Positions 32,665 through 42,614 of a stretch of DNA of 64,000 nucleotides are shown here, one piece after another. The translations under genes were made by a program, and so were the position numbers. Location of the stretch: the NCBI GenBank assembly GCA_964522015.1, contig CAZFST010000004.1:62001-126000 (forward strand), read 5' to 3'. The notes below the pieces were generated by a model. The model had not been told where the DNA came from. It did not search any database and saw nothing but the letters and a program-made list of their open reading frames with translations. Origin of the DNA: QQWI01 sp964522015. GTDB lineage: Bacteria; Bacillota; Clostridia; Peptostreptococcales; Acidaminobacteraceae. The stretch's first letter is position 1. Every line of letters starts with the position of its first letter.

Positions 32665-35600
32665 GTGTTTACAAATCTAATAATTGATACAATAGGCATT
32701 AGTTACAGGCAAATCATCGCTATTGCACTGGTTGCGAGTATAATGCTTGTGTTTTTAGCGGTTTGGTATGTTGTTAAAAAAATCCGAAGCGGCAGAGATA
32801 GTGTAATCAGGAATGCATCACTAACTGTTGAAGAGCTGGAAAGCCACGCAAAAAAGACTGCCATTGAGCATACTGTGTCGTCAAAAAAGAATCTATTGAA
32901 TTGGCCAATGGTTAGGATGAACGATAACTATAGTTATATCCTTTCTGTCTATAAAAAGTTGAATGACGATCTGAATCAAAAGAGATCTGTTCCCCCAGCA
33001 TCGGAGTGGTTACTAGACAATTTTTATATCATAGAAGAACAAGTCAAAAGCATTCGTCTAGAACTGAAGAAAAAAGAATATTTTGCTTTGCCTATCTTAA
33101 AAAAAGGTTCTCTAAAGGGTTATTCAAGAGTTTATGCCATTGCCATTGAATTGGTGAGTCATCTGGATGGTCAGGTTGATGAGACCACATTGATCAAGTA
33201 CTTAGAGGCATATCAATCACACAGCATCCTATTTGATAGAGAAATTTGGATAATTCCAACCATGCTTAAATTAGTTCTGATTGAAAGCATTCGTAACGTA
33301 TGTGAGAATATTGAAGCCACTTGCAGTCAGTGGAGCAAGGCTGATGAATTAGTTGATAAATGGTGGTCTGATGACACTGTTGATCCAGATAAACTCATCA
33401 AAGTATTTAAGAATACGGTGATTTCAAGGAGTAATTCAAATCAATCTTTTGTGGAACACCTCTTTTATCGCTTACGGAGATCTGGTAGAAGCTACACGAC
33501 GGTTTTAAATCAAATTGATCAGCATCTTGATAAATATGCTGTAACCACTGAAGCCATTGCTCAAAAGGAACATAATGCCCAAGCCATCAGTACCGTTTCA
33601 ATTGGGAATTGCATCATTAGTCTGAAATATGCTTCTACTATGAACTGGACAAATATGTTTGAACACTCTAGCTATGTTGAAAAGATCTTGAGTTTAGACC
33701 CAGATGGGACCTATGCAGGTATGGATGTAGACTCGAGGAATGATTACCGCTTAAGAATTCAAAAGATGGCTAAAATGTATGGGGTATCGGAGCTTCATAT
33801 TGCTAGAGAAGCCATTGGTCTTGCTAAACAAGCATTTAACGATTATCAAAACAGTGATGACAAAGGAATACAAAACTTGAAAATGTGCCATGTTGGCTAT
33901 TTTTTAGTTGGAAAAGGGCTGAAAATTCTTGAAAGTAAGCAGAAAGGTGAAGCTAAATTATTTTCAAAAACCCTGAGTACTATCCAAAGTAGACCAGGTA
34001 TCATCTACATGATGTCAATTCTGACTTTAAGTGCTGCAATTATGGCATCAATGGTCAGTTATGCCCTTTCTTATTCAAGTAGCAATTCAGTTCTAATTGG
34101 TATCTTCATAGTGGTATTAGCTTTAATCCCTGCCAGTGAAATGGCTGTTGCAAGTGTACACTGGATTGTATGTAACCTAAAAAGGCCCTGGGTTTTTCCA
34201 CGGCTAGAGCTGAAAGATGGCATTCCAGGACATCTAAGTACAATTGTGGTTGTACCAACATTATTACCAGATAAAAAGCGGGTGGTTGAACTATTAGAGA
34301 CCATTGAAAATCACTACCTTGCCAATAAAGAAAAAAATCTGTACTTTGCACTAATCGGGGCATTTAGAGATTCCAGTGGCCCAGAAAATCAAGATGATAG
34401 TCGCATCTTAGATGAAGCAACAGCAGGCATTAGAAGACTGAACTTGAAATATGCCAAAGATGACAAGGATATTTTTTTCTTCTACCATCGATTAAGCCAA
34501 TATAATGCAGTGGATGATAATCGTACCGGTTGGGAACGAAAACGTGGTGCACTGATGGAATTCAATGCACTATTACAAGGTTCTGAAAACACGAGTTTTG
34601 CCTATTTTTCTCACAAGATCTTGCCTTCAACAGACATTAAATATGTGATTACCTTAGATGCAGATACCATTTTACCCATTGGTATGGCAAAGAGGATGAT
34701 TGGAACCATGGCTCATCCTTTGAATATGCCTGTTATAGATCTAAAAAGAGGCATCGTTACTGAGGGGTATGGCTTGATGCAGCCCAAGATTTCTTTTGAT
34801 ATGGACAGTTCAAATCGGACTGTTTTCTCCAGGATTTATACAGGACAAGAAGGCATCGACCCCTATGCCAGTTCAATTTCTGATGTTTATCAGGATTTGT
34901 TTGGCGAAGGCATATTTACGGGTAAAGGAATCTATGATTTAGCTGTATTTCAAACGGTTATGAGTGGCGCTATCCCTGAAAACGCCATCTTAAGTCACGA
35001 CCTTTTAGAAGGGTCATATGTACGGGCAGCCTTAGTAAGCGATCTGGAGTTAGTGGATTCTTATCCTTCCAAATACAATGCATTCGTTGCAAGACTTCAT
35101 CGCTGGATCCGTGGTGATTGGCAGTTGATTCCATGGTTGAGTCCGGTTATCATGAACAAGAATCGGAATCAAATCGACAATCCCCTATCTTTCGTTTCCA
35201 TTTGGAAAATTGCAGATAATTTAAGACGGAGCTTAGTCACACCCAGTATTATGATGCTTATCTTTTTAGGGTTTAGTATCTTGCCTGGAAGTGGTGTTTT
35301 CTGGGCTGGACTTGGAATCGCCACACTTGCTTTGCCTTTAGTGATTAATTTCTTAAGTAATATTATGGGTGGCGGCTTAAGACCTGATAAAATCAAACGA
35401 CATATGACTGGTTTCTTTGGTATTAAAGCGGTATTTTTTCAATTTTTATTAAGCTTGATTTTCTTGGCATATCAAGGCCTTGTGGTTTTATCAGCTATTT
35501 TTGTAACCCTTTATCGTGTTTTTATATCCCAAAAAAACATGTTGGAATGGGTAACTTCTGCAGATGCAGAAAAGAATCAAAGCAATACATTATTCAGTTA

Positions 35601-38600
35601 TTTACGTTCTATGAGCGGGGCTATTTTACTTGGAGCCATCGTCATTGTTCTTAGTACCATCTATAAACCCGATAGCATGTGGCTCAGCCTCATATTAGGC
35701 ATCGGTTGGATGTGTTCACCAGTTGTAGCCTATTTTATAAGTCTTGATGATCAAGGCTTCAAAGAAAAGTTAAAGAAGCATGATCTAGAAGAACTGCGAA
35801 AAATCGCACGAATGACCTGGCGGTATTTTGAGGAGTTTTCCAATGTAAAAAATAATCATCTAGTACCGGATAATTACCAAGAAGACCCCCCAAGAGGGAT
35901 TGCTTACCGGACCTCACCGACCAATATTGGACTTGGACTGCTAGCCACATTATCAGCAAGGGATTTAGGCTTTATTGGATTTTCAGAAACTGTAGAAATG
36001 ATTTCAAAAACCATAGCAACCATTGAAAAATTAGAAAAATGGCATGGTCATTTATACAATTGGTATGATACTAAAACCTTGGAAGCTATGCATCCTTTGT
36101 ATGTATCTACTGTAGATAGTGGCAATTTCGTGGGCTATCTCATGACCCTGTCTCAAGGTCTTAAAATGTATTATAAAAAGCCCCTAGTAGATAAGGTCTT
36201 TATCAATGGGTTATCTGATACATTAAGGTGCGGATTTTCTGGCGGTGACGTGGTCTTACAAAGAAATCAGGCCTTACTTGCCATGGGCCTACAAGATTCT
36301 GTAGATCTTTATTTATGGGCCAGTGCACTGGAGGAATTGCCTTATCACTCCGATGCCTCTAGTCTAGATGCGCGGATTTGGCAAATGAAATTTAGTAATA
36401 TGGTCCAAAAATTCACTGATGATCTGACACTATTTACACCCTGGGTATTTATCATTAACAGAATGCCTTCAGAAATGTTAGATGCAAGATTTGTGGTAGA
36501 AACCACTGCGCTCCTTGAGCTGCTTAAGAAAAATTGTTCTATTGAAGGCCTCCCCGTGCTTCACAAAATGATTTTTGCTCAGATTAAAACCTTAAGTGAA
36601 AGTTTTGAGCTTTATCTAAATGAAGATTTTAATTCATCTAAAAATTGGATAAACGAATTAGAAATGCTCATTGAGTCGGGCATAAAAAATGTATCTATTT
36701 TTATGGTTAATTTTGATCAACTGATTGACCAAATTGATTCCCTATCTGAAAATACCTCGTTTAGTATTTTGTTTGATGATAAGCGGCAGTTATTTTCAAT
36801 CGGATATGACATTGAAAAACGGCACCTAACAAATTCCTATTATGATTTATTGGCATCTGAAGCAAGGCAAACTAGTTATATTGCTATTGCCCGTGGTGAA
36901 GTACCAGCAAAGCATTGGTTTGTACTCGGAAGATCATTAACAGTGGTAGATCATTTCAAAGGTTTAGTGTCATGGAGCGGTACGATGTTTGAATATTTGA
37001 TGCCTCTTCTGATTATGAGAACCTATAAAAACACCCTACTGGATGAGACCTATTCCTTTGTTGTCAAAAGTCAAAAGAAATATGGAAAGCAAAGAGGCAT
37101 GCCTTGGGGAACATCGGAGTCTTCCTACAATGCATTAGATATCAATCTAGATTACCAATATAAAGCAATCGGCGTTCCATGGTTGGGGCTTAAGCGGGGA
37201 CTGATAGAAGATGCAGTAACGGCACCATACGCAACATTTATGGCCCTAATGGTAAAACCTTTAGATGCATTTTCTAATATTTTGCGTCTAAAATCAGAAG
37301 GACTGGAAGGCCCTTATGGTTATTATGAAGCGGCGGATTACACCCCAGAGAGACTGAGTTTTGATACAAAACGGGTTGTCATTAAAAGCTATATGGCCCA
37401 TCATCAAGGGATGATTCTTTTGGCACTGAATAATTATCTGAATCAAAATATTATGCAGATTCGGTTTTCTGCAGACCCACAGATTAAATCAACACGACTT
37501 TTATTGCAAGAAAAGGTGCCCATTAATATCGTTTTTACAAAAGACAATAAGGAAAAAATCGTACCTTTTAAAGGATTAGTTTACAAAGATATTGGCTCAA
37601 GCAGACATTTTACAGTGCCTGATCCAATACTTCCAAGAACCCATGTCTTGTCCAATGGCAATTACTATACCATGGTCACCGACCAAGGGTCTGGGTATAG
37701 CAGAAGTAAAACAACGGCTTTGTCTAGATGGCGTGACGATGGGACATTAGATGGATTTGGCATGTTCTTTTATATCAAGAACATTGATGAAGGAACATAC
37801 TGGTCATCCACATATGCACCCATTAACAGGGTCGTTAAGGATTATGATGTTGTATTTACCCCTGATAAAGCTATTTTTAAAAGAATGGATGGTATGATTG
37901 AAACTTCAACCGAAATTGTTGTTGCAACCGGTGACAGTGCTGAAATCAGACGTGTAAGACTAAAAAACATCAGTGAAGAGCCATGTATTTTAGAAGTGAC
38001 AAGTTATGTAGAACTGGTGCTTGCAACTCAACAAAGCGACACAGCGCATCCAGCATTTAGTAATCTCTTTATTAAAACTGAATTTGACGAAGAGCATAAA
38101 GCACTGGTAGCGAATCGTAGATCCCGCCGTGAAGATGACAAACCCATGTGGGTTGCACAAATTCCTGTTATAGATGGGGAGATGGTCGGTGGTATTCAAT
38201 ACGAAACCGATAGAATGCAATTTATAGGTAGGGGTAGAACAGTCCATAACCCAGTGATATTAGACAGAGATAAGCCCCTTTCAAATACAGTTGGCCCAGT
38301 TCTTGATCCGATTTTCAGTATGAGAATACGGGTAAATGTGGCTGCAGGTAAAACGGCTAGTATTTCCTATGTCACTGTTATGGCTCATAGTAGGGAAGCG
38401 ATTTTAGAGTTGCTTGTGAAGTATCAAGCGACAGAAGCCTGTGATGCAGCCTTTTGGTCGGCTATTACAAGAAGTCAAGTTGAGACTAAATATTTAAATA
38501 TTAATCGTAAGGATATGGAGTTGTATCAAAAGATGATTTCAGACATCCTTTTTATCAGTCCCCTTAAAAGAAAATTTGATGGTTTAATTCAAAAGAACGT

Positions 38601-39030
38601 CAAAGGTCAATCGGCCCTTTGGTCATACGGCATTTCCGGTGATCGACCTATTGTACTGGTCATTCTCAATCGGACTGAACAGGTTGATATTCTTTATGAA
38701 GTATTAAAAGCCCACGAATACTGGCGAATCAAAGACTTAAGAGTTGACCTGGTGATTATCAGCCAGGAAGATAACACTTATACGAATCCACTACATGGAC
38801 TTGTCTTAGATATTGTCTATTCAACACCTTCACAAAACAGTTTGAATCAGAAGGATGATATCTTTATCTTAAATGAAAGCCATATGGCTGCACTGGATCT
38901 GAATCTATTGTGTGCGGTGGCCAAGATAATTCTTACGGGGGACGGAGGTACCCTTGAAGAACAGTCAACGTATTTACCCAAACAACCTCTTACTCTGAAT
39001 ATGATTGGTGGTGAAACCTATGCTAAATAG
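32665..39030 (+). CDS. Cyclic beta-1,2-glucan synthase (GT84-GH189-like), GH94 C-domain split off
   Basis: Giant membrane enzyme of 2121 residues resembling NdvB/Cgs. Order: N-terminal membrane helix (about 14-36), cytosolic region, two helices (about 445-490), GT84 glycosyltransferase core with YVITLDADT (about residue 660), EGIFTGKGIYD, SHDLLEG and RWIRGDWQ, further membrane helices (about 858-1025), a glycoamylase-like cyclisation domain of the GH189 type (about 1045-1600; WGTSESSYNALD, MAHHQGM), and a beta-sandwich of GH94 type (about 1640-1990, SNGNYYTMVTDQGSGYS). It polymerises UDP-glucose into beta-1,2-glucan and cyclises it. The usual final GH94 catalytic part is on the next, overlapping gene. 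GTG start with AAGGAGG five bases before it. Confidence 0.93.
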   Translation: MFTNLIIDTIGISYRQIIAIALVASIMLVFLAVWYVVKKIRSGRDSVIRNASLTVEELESHAKKTAIEHTVSSKKNLLNWPMVRMNDNYSYILSVYKKLNDDLNQKRSVPPASEWLLDNFYIIEEQVKSIRLELKKKEYFALPILKKGSLKGYSRVYAIAIELVSHLDGQVDETTLIKYLEAYQSHSILFDREIWIIPTMLKLVLIESIRNVCENIEATCSQWSKADELVDKWWSDDTVDPDKLIKVFKNTVISRSNSNQSFVEHLFYRLRRSGRSYTTVLNQIDQHLDKYAVTTEAIAQKEHNAQAISTVSIGNCIISLKYASTMNWTNMFEHSSYVEKILSLDPDGTYAGMDVDSRNDYRLRIQKMAKMYGVSELHIAREAIGLAKQAFNDYQNSDDKGIQNLKMCHVGYFLVGKGLKILESKQKGEAKLFSKTLSTIQSRPGIIYMMSILTLSAAIMASMVSYALSYSSSNSVLIGIFIVVLALIPASEMAVASVHWIVCNLKRPWVFPRLELKDGIPGHLSTIVVVPTLLPDKKRVVELLETIENHYLANKEKNLYFALIGAFRDSSGPENQDDSRILDEATAGIRRLNLKYAKDDKDIFFFYHRLSQYNAVDDNRTGWERKRGALMEFNALLQGSENTSFAYFSHKILPSTDIKYVITLDADTILPIGMAKRMIGTMAHPLNMPVIDLKRGIVTEGYGLMQPKISFDMDSSNRTVFSRIYTGQEGIDPYASSISDVYQDLFGEGIFTGKGIYDLAVFQTVMSGAIPENAILSHDLLEGSYVRAALVSDLELVDSYPSKYNAFVARLHRWIRGDWQLIPWLSPVIMNKNRNQIDNPLSFVSIWKIADNLRRSLVTPSIMMLIFLGFSILPGSGVFWAGLGIATLALPLVINFLSNIMGGGLRPDKIKRHMTGFFGIKAVFFQFLLSLIFLAYQGLVVLSAIFVTLYRVFISQKNMLEWVTSADAEKNQSNTLFSYLRSMSGAILLGAIVIVLSTIYKPDSMWLSLILGIGWMCSPVVAYFISLDDQGFKEKLKKHDLEELRKIARMTWRYFEEFSNVKNNHLVPDNYQEDPPRGIAYRTSPTNIGLGLLATLSARDLGFIGFSETVEMISKTIATIEKLEKWHGHLYNWYDTKTLEAMHPLYVSTVDSGNFVGYLMTLSQGLKMYYKKPLVDKVFINGLSDTLRCGFSGGDVVLQRNQALLAMGLQDSVDLYLWASALEELPYHSDASSLDARIWQMKFSNMVQKFTDDLTLFTPWVFIINRMPSEMLDARFVVETTALLELLKKNCSIEGLPVLHKMIFAQIKTLSESFELYLNEDFNSSKNWINELEMLIESGIKNVSIFMVNFDQLIDQIDSLSENTSFSILFDDKRQLFSIGYDIEKRHLTNSYYDLLASEARQTSYIAIARGEVPAKHWFVLGRSLTVVDHFKGLVSWSGTMFEYLMPLLIMRTYKNTLLDETYSFVVKSQKKYGKQRGMPWGTSESSYNALDINLDYQYKAIGVPWLGLKRGLIEDAVTAPYATFMALMVKPLDAFSNILRLKSEGLEGPYGYYEAADYTPERLSFDTKRVVIKSYMAHHQGMILLALNNYLNQNIMQIRFSADPQIKSTRLLLQEKVPINIVFTKDNKEKIVPFKGLVYKDIGSSRHFTVPDPILPRTHVLSNGNYYTMVTDQGSGYSRSKTTALSRWRDDGTLDGFGMFFYIKNIDEGTYWSSTYAPINRVVKDYDVVFTPDKAIFKRMDGMIETSTEIVVATGDSAEIRRVRLKNISEEPCILEVTSYVELVLATQQSDTAHPAFSNLFIKTEFDEEHKALVANRRSRREDDKPMWVAQIPVIDGEMVGGIQYETDRMQFIGRGRTVHNPVILDRDKPLSNTVGPVLDPIFSMRIRVNVAAGKTASISYVTVMAHSREAILELLVKYQATEACDAAFWSAITRSQVETKYLNINRKDMELYQKMISDILFISPLKRKFDGLIQKNVKGQSALWSYGISGDRPIVLVILNRTEQVDILYEVLKAHEYWRIKDLRVDLVIISQEDNTYTNPLHGLVLDIVYSTPSQNSLNQKDDIFILNESHMAALDLNLLCAVAKIILTGDGGTLEEQSTYLPKQPLTLNMIGGETYAK

Positions 39031-41548
39031 CCCTTTTAACAATATAGATGGTTCAACAGAATATCGTAGAACCCAAGATCGGGAAGTCCTCTTTAATAAT
39101 GGCTTTGGTGGATTTGAAAGGGACGGGGCTGCCTATATCATTACACTGGAAAAGGGAATGGTGACACCTGCGCCCTGGTCAAATGTCATAGCAAATCCGG
39201 AATTCGGTTTTATTGTCACCGAATCCGGTGGGGGCTTCACATGGAGTGACAACAGTAGAGAGAACCGCTTATCTCCTTGGTCAAATGACCCGGTTAGTGA
39301 TGGCTTAGGTGAAATTATTTATTTAAGCGATGGCGGTTCCGAAATCTGGACAGTAACACCTTTACCAATTAGAGAAGACGAAACCTATACAATCAAGCAT
39401 GGTTTCGGTTTTACAGAGTTTACACATGTCAGTCATGGCATAACACAGAAGTTAACACAATTTGTACCGGTTAAAGGCAAGGTGAAAATCAGTCGCCTGG
39501 AACTGACCAATAATCGCTCTGAAGAAGTACAGCTATTTGCAACTTATTATCTCAGACCCGTCCTTGGTGTTTTATGTCAAGATACGGATAGGTTTCTGGA
39601 AACCTCTCAGGACAAAAACGGGATTTTATATGTTGAAAATAGGTATAATCAAGATTTTGGCAAGCAAGTTTGCTTCTTGGATAGTTCCATTGAAAATAGA
39701 ATCGTTACCGGGGATCGTAAAAACTTCTTTGGCAGTGGCACCATTGAAGCACCGGCTGCTCTACTCAGCGGAAAAATAGTCAGTGGCATTGGTATAGGGT
39801 ATGATCCATGTGCAGTGATGCAAGTAAAAGTAGTGATCAAGGCTATGGAAACACAAGAAGTGGATTTTGTACTGGGAACAGCTGATGATAAGGAAAGCGC
39901 TTTAGGGATTTGTTCTCAGTACAGAAATGCTGAATATGTCAATCAAGAAAAAGAAAAAGTCGACCAATTTTGGAGTTGCAAATTACATGTGCTTCAGGTG
40001 AAGACACAAGACCCTGCAATGGATCTATTGCTAAACGGTTGGCTTATGTATCAAGTTATTTCATGTCGCTTATGGTCAAGAAGCGGATTTTATCAATCTG
40101 GTGGTGCTTTTGGATTTCGCGACCAATTACAAGATTCTTTATCTTTGGCAACCTGTTGGTCTGAAATAACCAGAGCACAGATTTTAAAACATGCTGCCCA
40201 TCAATTTACAGAGGGTGATGTACTCCATTGGTGGCACGAACCCTCTGGTAAGGGTACGCGAACCAGAATATCTGACGATTTTTTATGGCTGCCCTATGTA
40301 ACTGCTGAATACTTAGCCATAACAGATGATCAGTCGATCTTGAAAGAAGAAGCTACCTACTTGTCGGATATTCCCCTTAAAGAGGGTGAGGAAGAACGGT
40401 ATTTGACACCCCAGATAAGCACCCATCAAGAAAGCATTTATGAGCATTGCATCCGTGCAATCACCCATGGACTAAGGTTCGGAGAGCGGGGACTACCCCT
40501 GATGGGTGGTGGCGACTGGAATGATGGGATGAACAAAGTCGGCATTGAAGGGAAGGGTGAGAGTATTTGGCTAGGATGGTTTCTTGCTTCGATCCTTCAG
40601 AAGTTTATTCCAATTTGTCGTGATAGGGGAGATTTTGAAAAAGCAGCGCAATATGAAGAAATAAGACTGACTCTATTAGGGGCGATTGAACGGGAAGGTT
40701 GGGATGGCAATTGGTATAGGAGAGCCTATTTTGATGATGGCACCCCCCTTGGATCTGCCAACAATACTGAATGTAAAATTGACTCACTGGCGCAAACATG
40801 GGCTGTTATATCTGGTGCTGGTAATCCAGAAAGAGCCAATAAAGCCATGGCTTCATTAGAAGATTATCTGGTGATGAGAGAAGAAGGTCTTATTAAATTA
40901 TTAACCCCGCCATTTGCTGATGGCATACAAGAACCTGGCTATATCAAAGGTTATGTTCCTGGTGTCAGAGAAAATGGCGGCCAGTATTCTCATGCTGCGG
41001 CCTGGGTGGTCATGGCATTTGCGCTCCTGAAAGAAGGGGATAAAGCCGTTGAGTTATTTGGACTCATCAATCCCATCAATCACACGAGAACACCGCGGGA
41101 AGTGTCTATCTATAAGGTTGAGCCTTATGTCATGGCAGCAGATGTCTACAGCGAACAACCTCACGTTGGCAGAGGCGGATGGACATGGTATACAGGCTCT
41201 GCAGGCTGGATTTATACAGCCGGTATTGAAAATATCTTAGGCTTTAAAAAGAGAGGACATCTTCTGACCATTGATCCCTGTGTACCAAAGAAATGGCAGA
41301 GTTACACCATGACTTATCAAATTTTAGAGACAAAGTATCAGATTCTAGTACGCAACTCAAGCAGCGTCTGTTCTGGTGTTCGCCAAATGTTACTGGATGG
41401 TGCCATCATCAGTGACAACGTGATCCGTCTTATTAATGATGGCTTTAGCCATCAGGTAGACATGGTCATTGGCACAGGGGCAGAGATTATGATGGCGGAA
41501 GTAAAAGATATTACTAATGGTAGTGGGGCAAAAATCAGCGAAGGATAA
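39020..41548 (+). CDS. GH94 beta-1,2-oligoglucan phosphorylase domain protein
   Basis: GH94 enzyme of 842 residues whose sequence corresponds to the C-terminal phosphorylase domain of single-chain cyclic glucan synthases (FNNGFGGFERDG, TPAPWSNVIANPEFGF, SRENRLSPWSNDPVSDG). The (alpha/alpha)6 barrel carries the catalytic aspartate in GGGDWNDGM. In the known synthases this domain trims or sets the chain length by phosphorolysis. Its ATG (39020) lies inside the end of the synthase gene with an 11-base overlap; a TTG at 39005 is a possible earlier start. It should work with the preceding protein, either as a bound subunit or as a free phosphorylase. Confidence 0.92.
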   Translation: MLNSPFNNIDGSTEYRRTQDREVLFNNGFGGFERDGAAYIITLEKGMVTPAPWSNVIANPEFGFIVTESGGGFTWSDNSRENRLSPWSNDPVSDGLGEIIYLSDGGSEIWTVTPLPIREDETYTIKHGFGFTEFTHVSHGITQKLTQFVPVKGKVKISRLELTNNRSEEVQLFATYYLRPVLGVLCQDTDRFLETSQDKNGILYVENRYNQDFGKQVCFLDSSIENRIVTGDRKNFFGSGTIEAPAALLSGKIVSGIGIGYDPCAVMQVKVVIKAMETQEVDFVLGTADDKESALGICSQYRNAEYVNQEKEKVDQFWSCKLHVLQVKTQDPAMDLLLNGWLMYQVISCRLWSRSGFYQSGGAFGFRDQLQDSLSLATCWSEITRAQILKHAAHQFTEGDVLHWWHEPSGKGTRTRISDDFLWLPYVTAEYLAITDDQSILKEEATYLSDIPLKEGEEERYLTPQISTHQESIYEHCIRAITHGLRFGERGLPLMGGGDWNDGMNKVGIEGKGESIWLGWFLASILQKFIPICRDRGDFEKAAQYEEIRLTLLGAIEREGWDGNWYRRAYFDDGTPLGSANNTECKIDSLAQTWAVISGAGNPERANKAMASLEDYLVMREEGLIKLLTPPFADGIQEPGYIKGYVPGVRENGGQYSHAAAWVVMAFALLKEGDKAVELFGLINPINHTRTPREVSIYKVEPYVMAADVYSEQPHVGRGGWTWYTGSAGWIYTAGIENILGFKKRGHLLTIDPCVPKKWQSYTMTYQILETKYQILVRNSSSVCSGVRQMLLDGAIISDNVIRLINDGFSHQVDMVIGTGAEIMMAEVKDITNGSGAKISEG

Positions 41549-41689
41549 CATGACTTCTCAGTTTTAGGCTTGTCAGTTTTATGTCAAAGGTATCATTTAT
41601 AATAGTATCTAGAGGCTGGTAAAATTGCTGGAAACAGTTATTCAGCCCACTAAAAATGCTACTAGCTTGTAGCTAAAAAGGAGTATCAT

Positions 41690-41950
41690 ATGAAAAAAAT
41701 TGAAATCAAAGAAGAAGTGAATAACATTGTAGAAAAAGTCACTGATGCAGCAAAAGACCAATTAAACAACGCTAAGATTTTAACTGAAGAGATTGGTGTA
41801 TCTGTTCACAAAAAGCAAGTGGCACAAAAGAAATTGAATTCAAAAGTTGGTAAACAGGTTAAGCACGGAATCGATGAAATTAAACATGATGTGGACCAAA
41901 CAGTTAAGAAAATCACTAAAACAATGGACCGCGCGAAAAATAAAAAATAG
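41690..41950 (+). CDS. Small charged helical protein
   Basis: An 86-residue lysine-rich protein, predicted to be wholly helical (EVNNIVEKVTDAAKDQLNN, then VGKQVKHGIDEIKHDV). No family is recognised with certainty; its style resembles small YtxH/CsbD-like stress proteins. AAGGAG precedes the ATG. First of three small genes, followed by a 51-aa membrane protein and a YggT-like protein, spaced as an operon. Possibly part of an envelope stress response. Confidence 0.75.
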   Translation: MKKIEIKEEVNNIVEKVTDAAKDQLNNAKILTEEIGVSVHKKQVAQKKLNSKVGKQVKHGIDEIKHDVDQTVKKITKTMDRAKNKK

Positions 41951-41964
41951 ACAGAAAGGCAGGC

Positions 41965-42120
41965 ATGAGTATGCTTAATACAATCGCAGCAGTACTAATC
42001 ATCCTTTGGCTATTAGGCTTAGTCAGCTCCTATACCATGGGTGGATTTATTCATATTTTGTTAGTCATAGCAATCGTCATCTTTTTATTAAGGCTTATCA
42101 AAGGAAACAGAGTCCTATAA
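41965..42120 (+). CDS. lmo0937-family small membrane protein
   Basis: A 51-codon gene. It encodes two hydrophobic segments around a Gly-rich turn: NTIAAVLIILWLLGLVSS and GGFIHILLVIAIVIFLLRL, with a basic tail. This is the pattern of the lmo0937 family of small Gram-positive membrane proteins, often linked to stress responses. Translation could also begin at the ATG at 41971 (49 residues). It lies 14 bases after the 86-aa gene and 46 bases before the YggT-like gene. Confidence 0.85.
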   Translation: MSMLNTIAAVLIILWLLGLVSSYTMGGFIHILLVIAIVIFLLRLIKGNRVL

Positions 42121-42166
42121 CCACTAGTATATACGGTACTATAACCACTATTTAGAAGGAGATTAT

Positions 42167-42514
42167 ATGGATAATAATAATTTGCCAGTGTCTTATCAAA
42201 AAAATGTCAAGTTTCGAAGAATCATCATGTATCTTTTTGGTATTCTCGAAGTGCTGTTAGCATTTCGGTTTGTTTTTAAACTATTGGGTGCAAATCCCGA
42301 CAGTCCATTTGTGATATTTATTTACAATTTATCACATTTGTTTCTGGCACCATTTATCGGTATCTTCAAAGCCAGTATTGCGCAAGGTATCGAGACAACC
42401 GCGTATTTTGAGGCAGCAACCTTGATTGGGATGGTAGTTTATGCCCTGGTAGCATATGGTATCGTTCGAATTGTCGAAATTATGAGTCAATCTAGAAATC
42501 GTCGACAATTGTAA
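42167..42514 (+). CDS. YggT family membrane protein
   Basis: A 115-residue protein with two or three membrane helices. The core (MYLFGILEVLLAFRFVFKLL, then ANPDSPFV, FLAPFIGIF and ATLIGMVVYALVAYGI) is the YggT pattern; function is not established, with links to osmotic stress and cell-wall or division processes in some bacteria. GGAG lies seven bases before the ATG. Ends before a terminator shared with the convergent FNT gene. Confidence 0.88.
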   Translation: MDNNNLPVSYQKNVKFRRIIMYLFGILEVLLAFRFVFKLLGANPDSPFVIFIYNLSHLFLAPFIGIFKASIAQGIETTAYFEAATLIGMVVYALVAYGIVRIVEIMSQSRNRRQL

Positions 42515-42560
42515 ACCAGTCAAGTTGGCACCTCGTGTTTAGGTATTAAGAACAAAAGAT

Positions 42561-42614
42561 AACCCCGTTCTTCTGAAGAGGTATTGATCCTCTTCGGGAG
42601 AGCGGGGTTGTTTT
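42561..42614. terminator. Long hairpin terminator between convergent genes
   Basis: AACCCCG (42561-42567) pairs with CGGGGTT (42603-42609) and, inside, GAAGAGG pairs with CCTCTTC. T-run GTTTT follows on the plus strand. Serves the YggT-like operon and perhaps the asr operon. Confidence 0.85.

Noticed and set aside
41559..41600. SigB-like promoter (GTTTTA and GGTAT) before the small stress genes
   Set aside because: The spacing between the two elements is 22 or 7 bases, not the usual 12-15.
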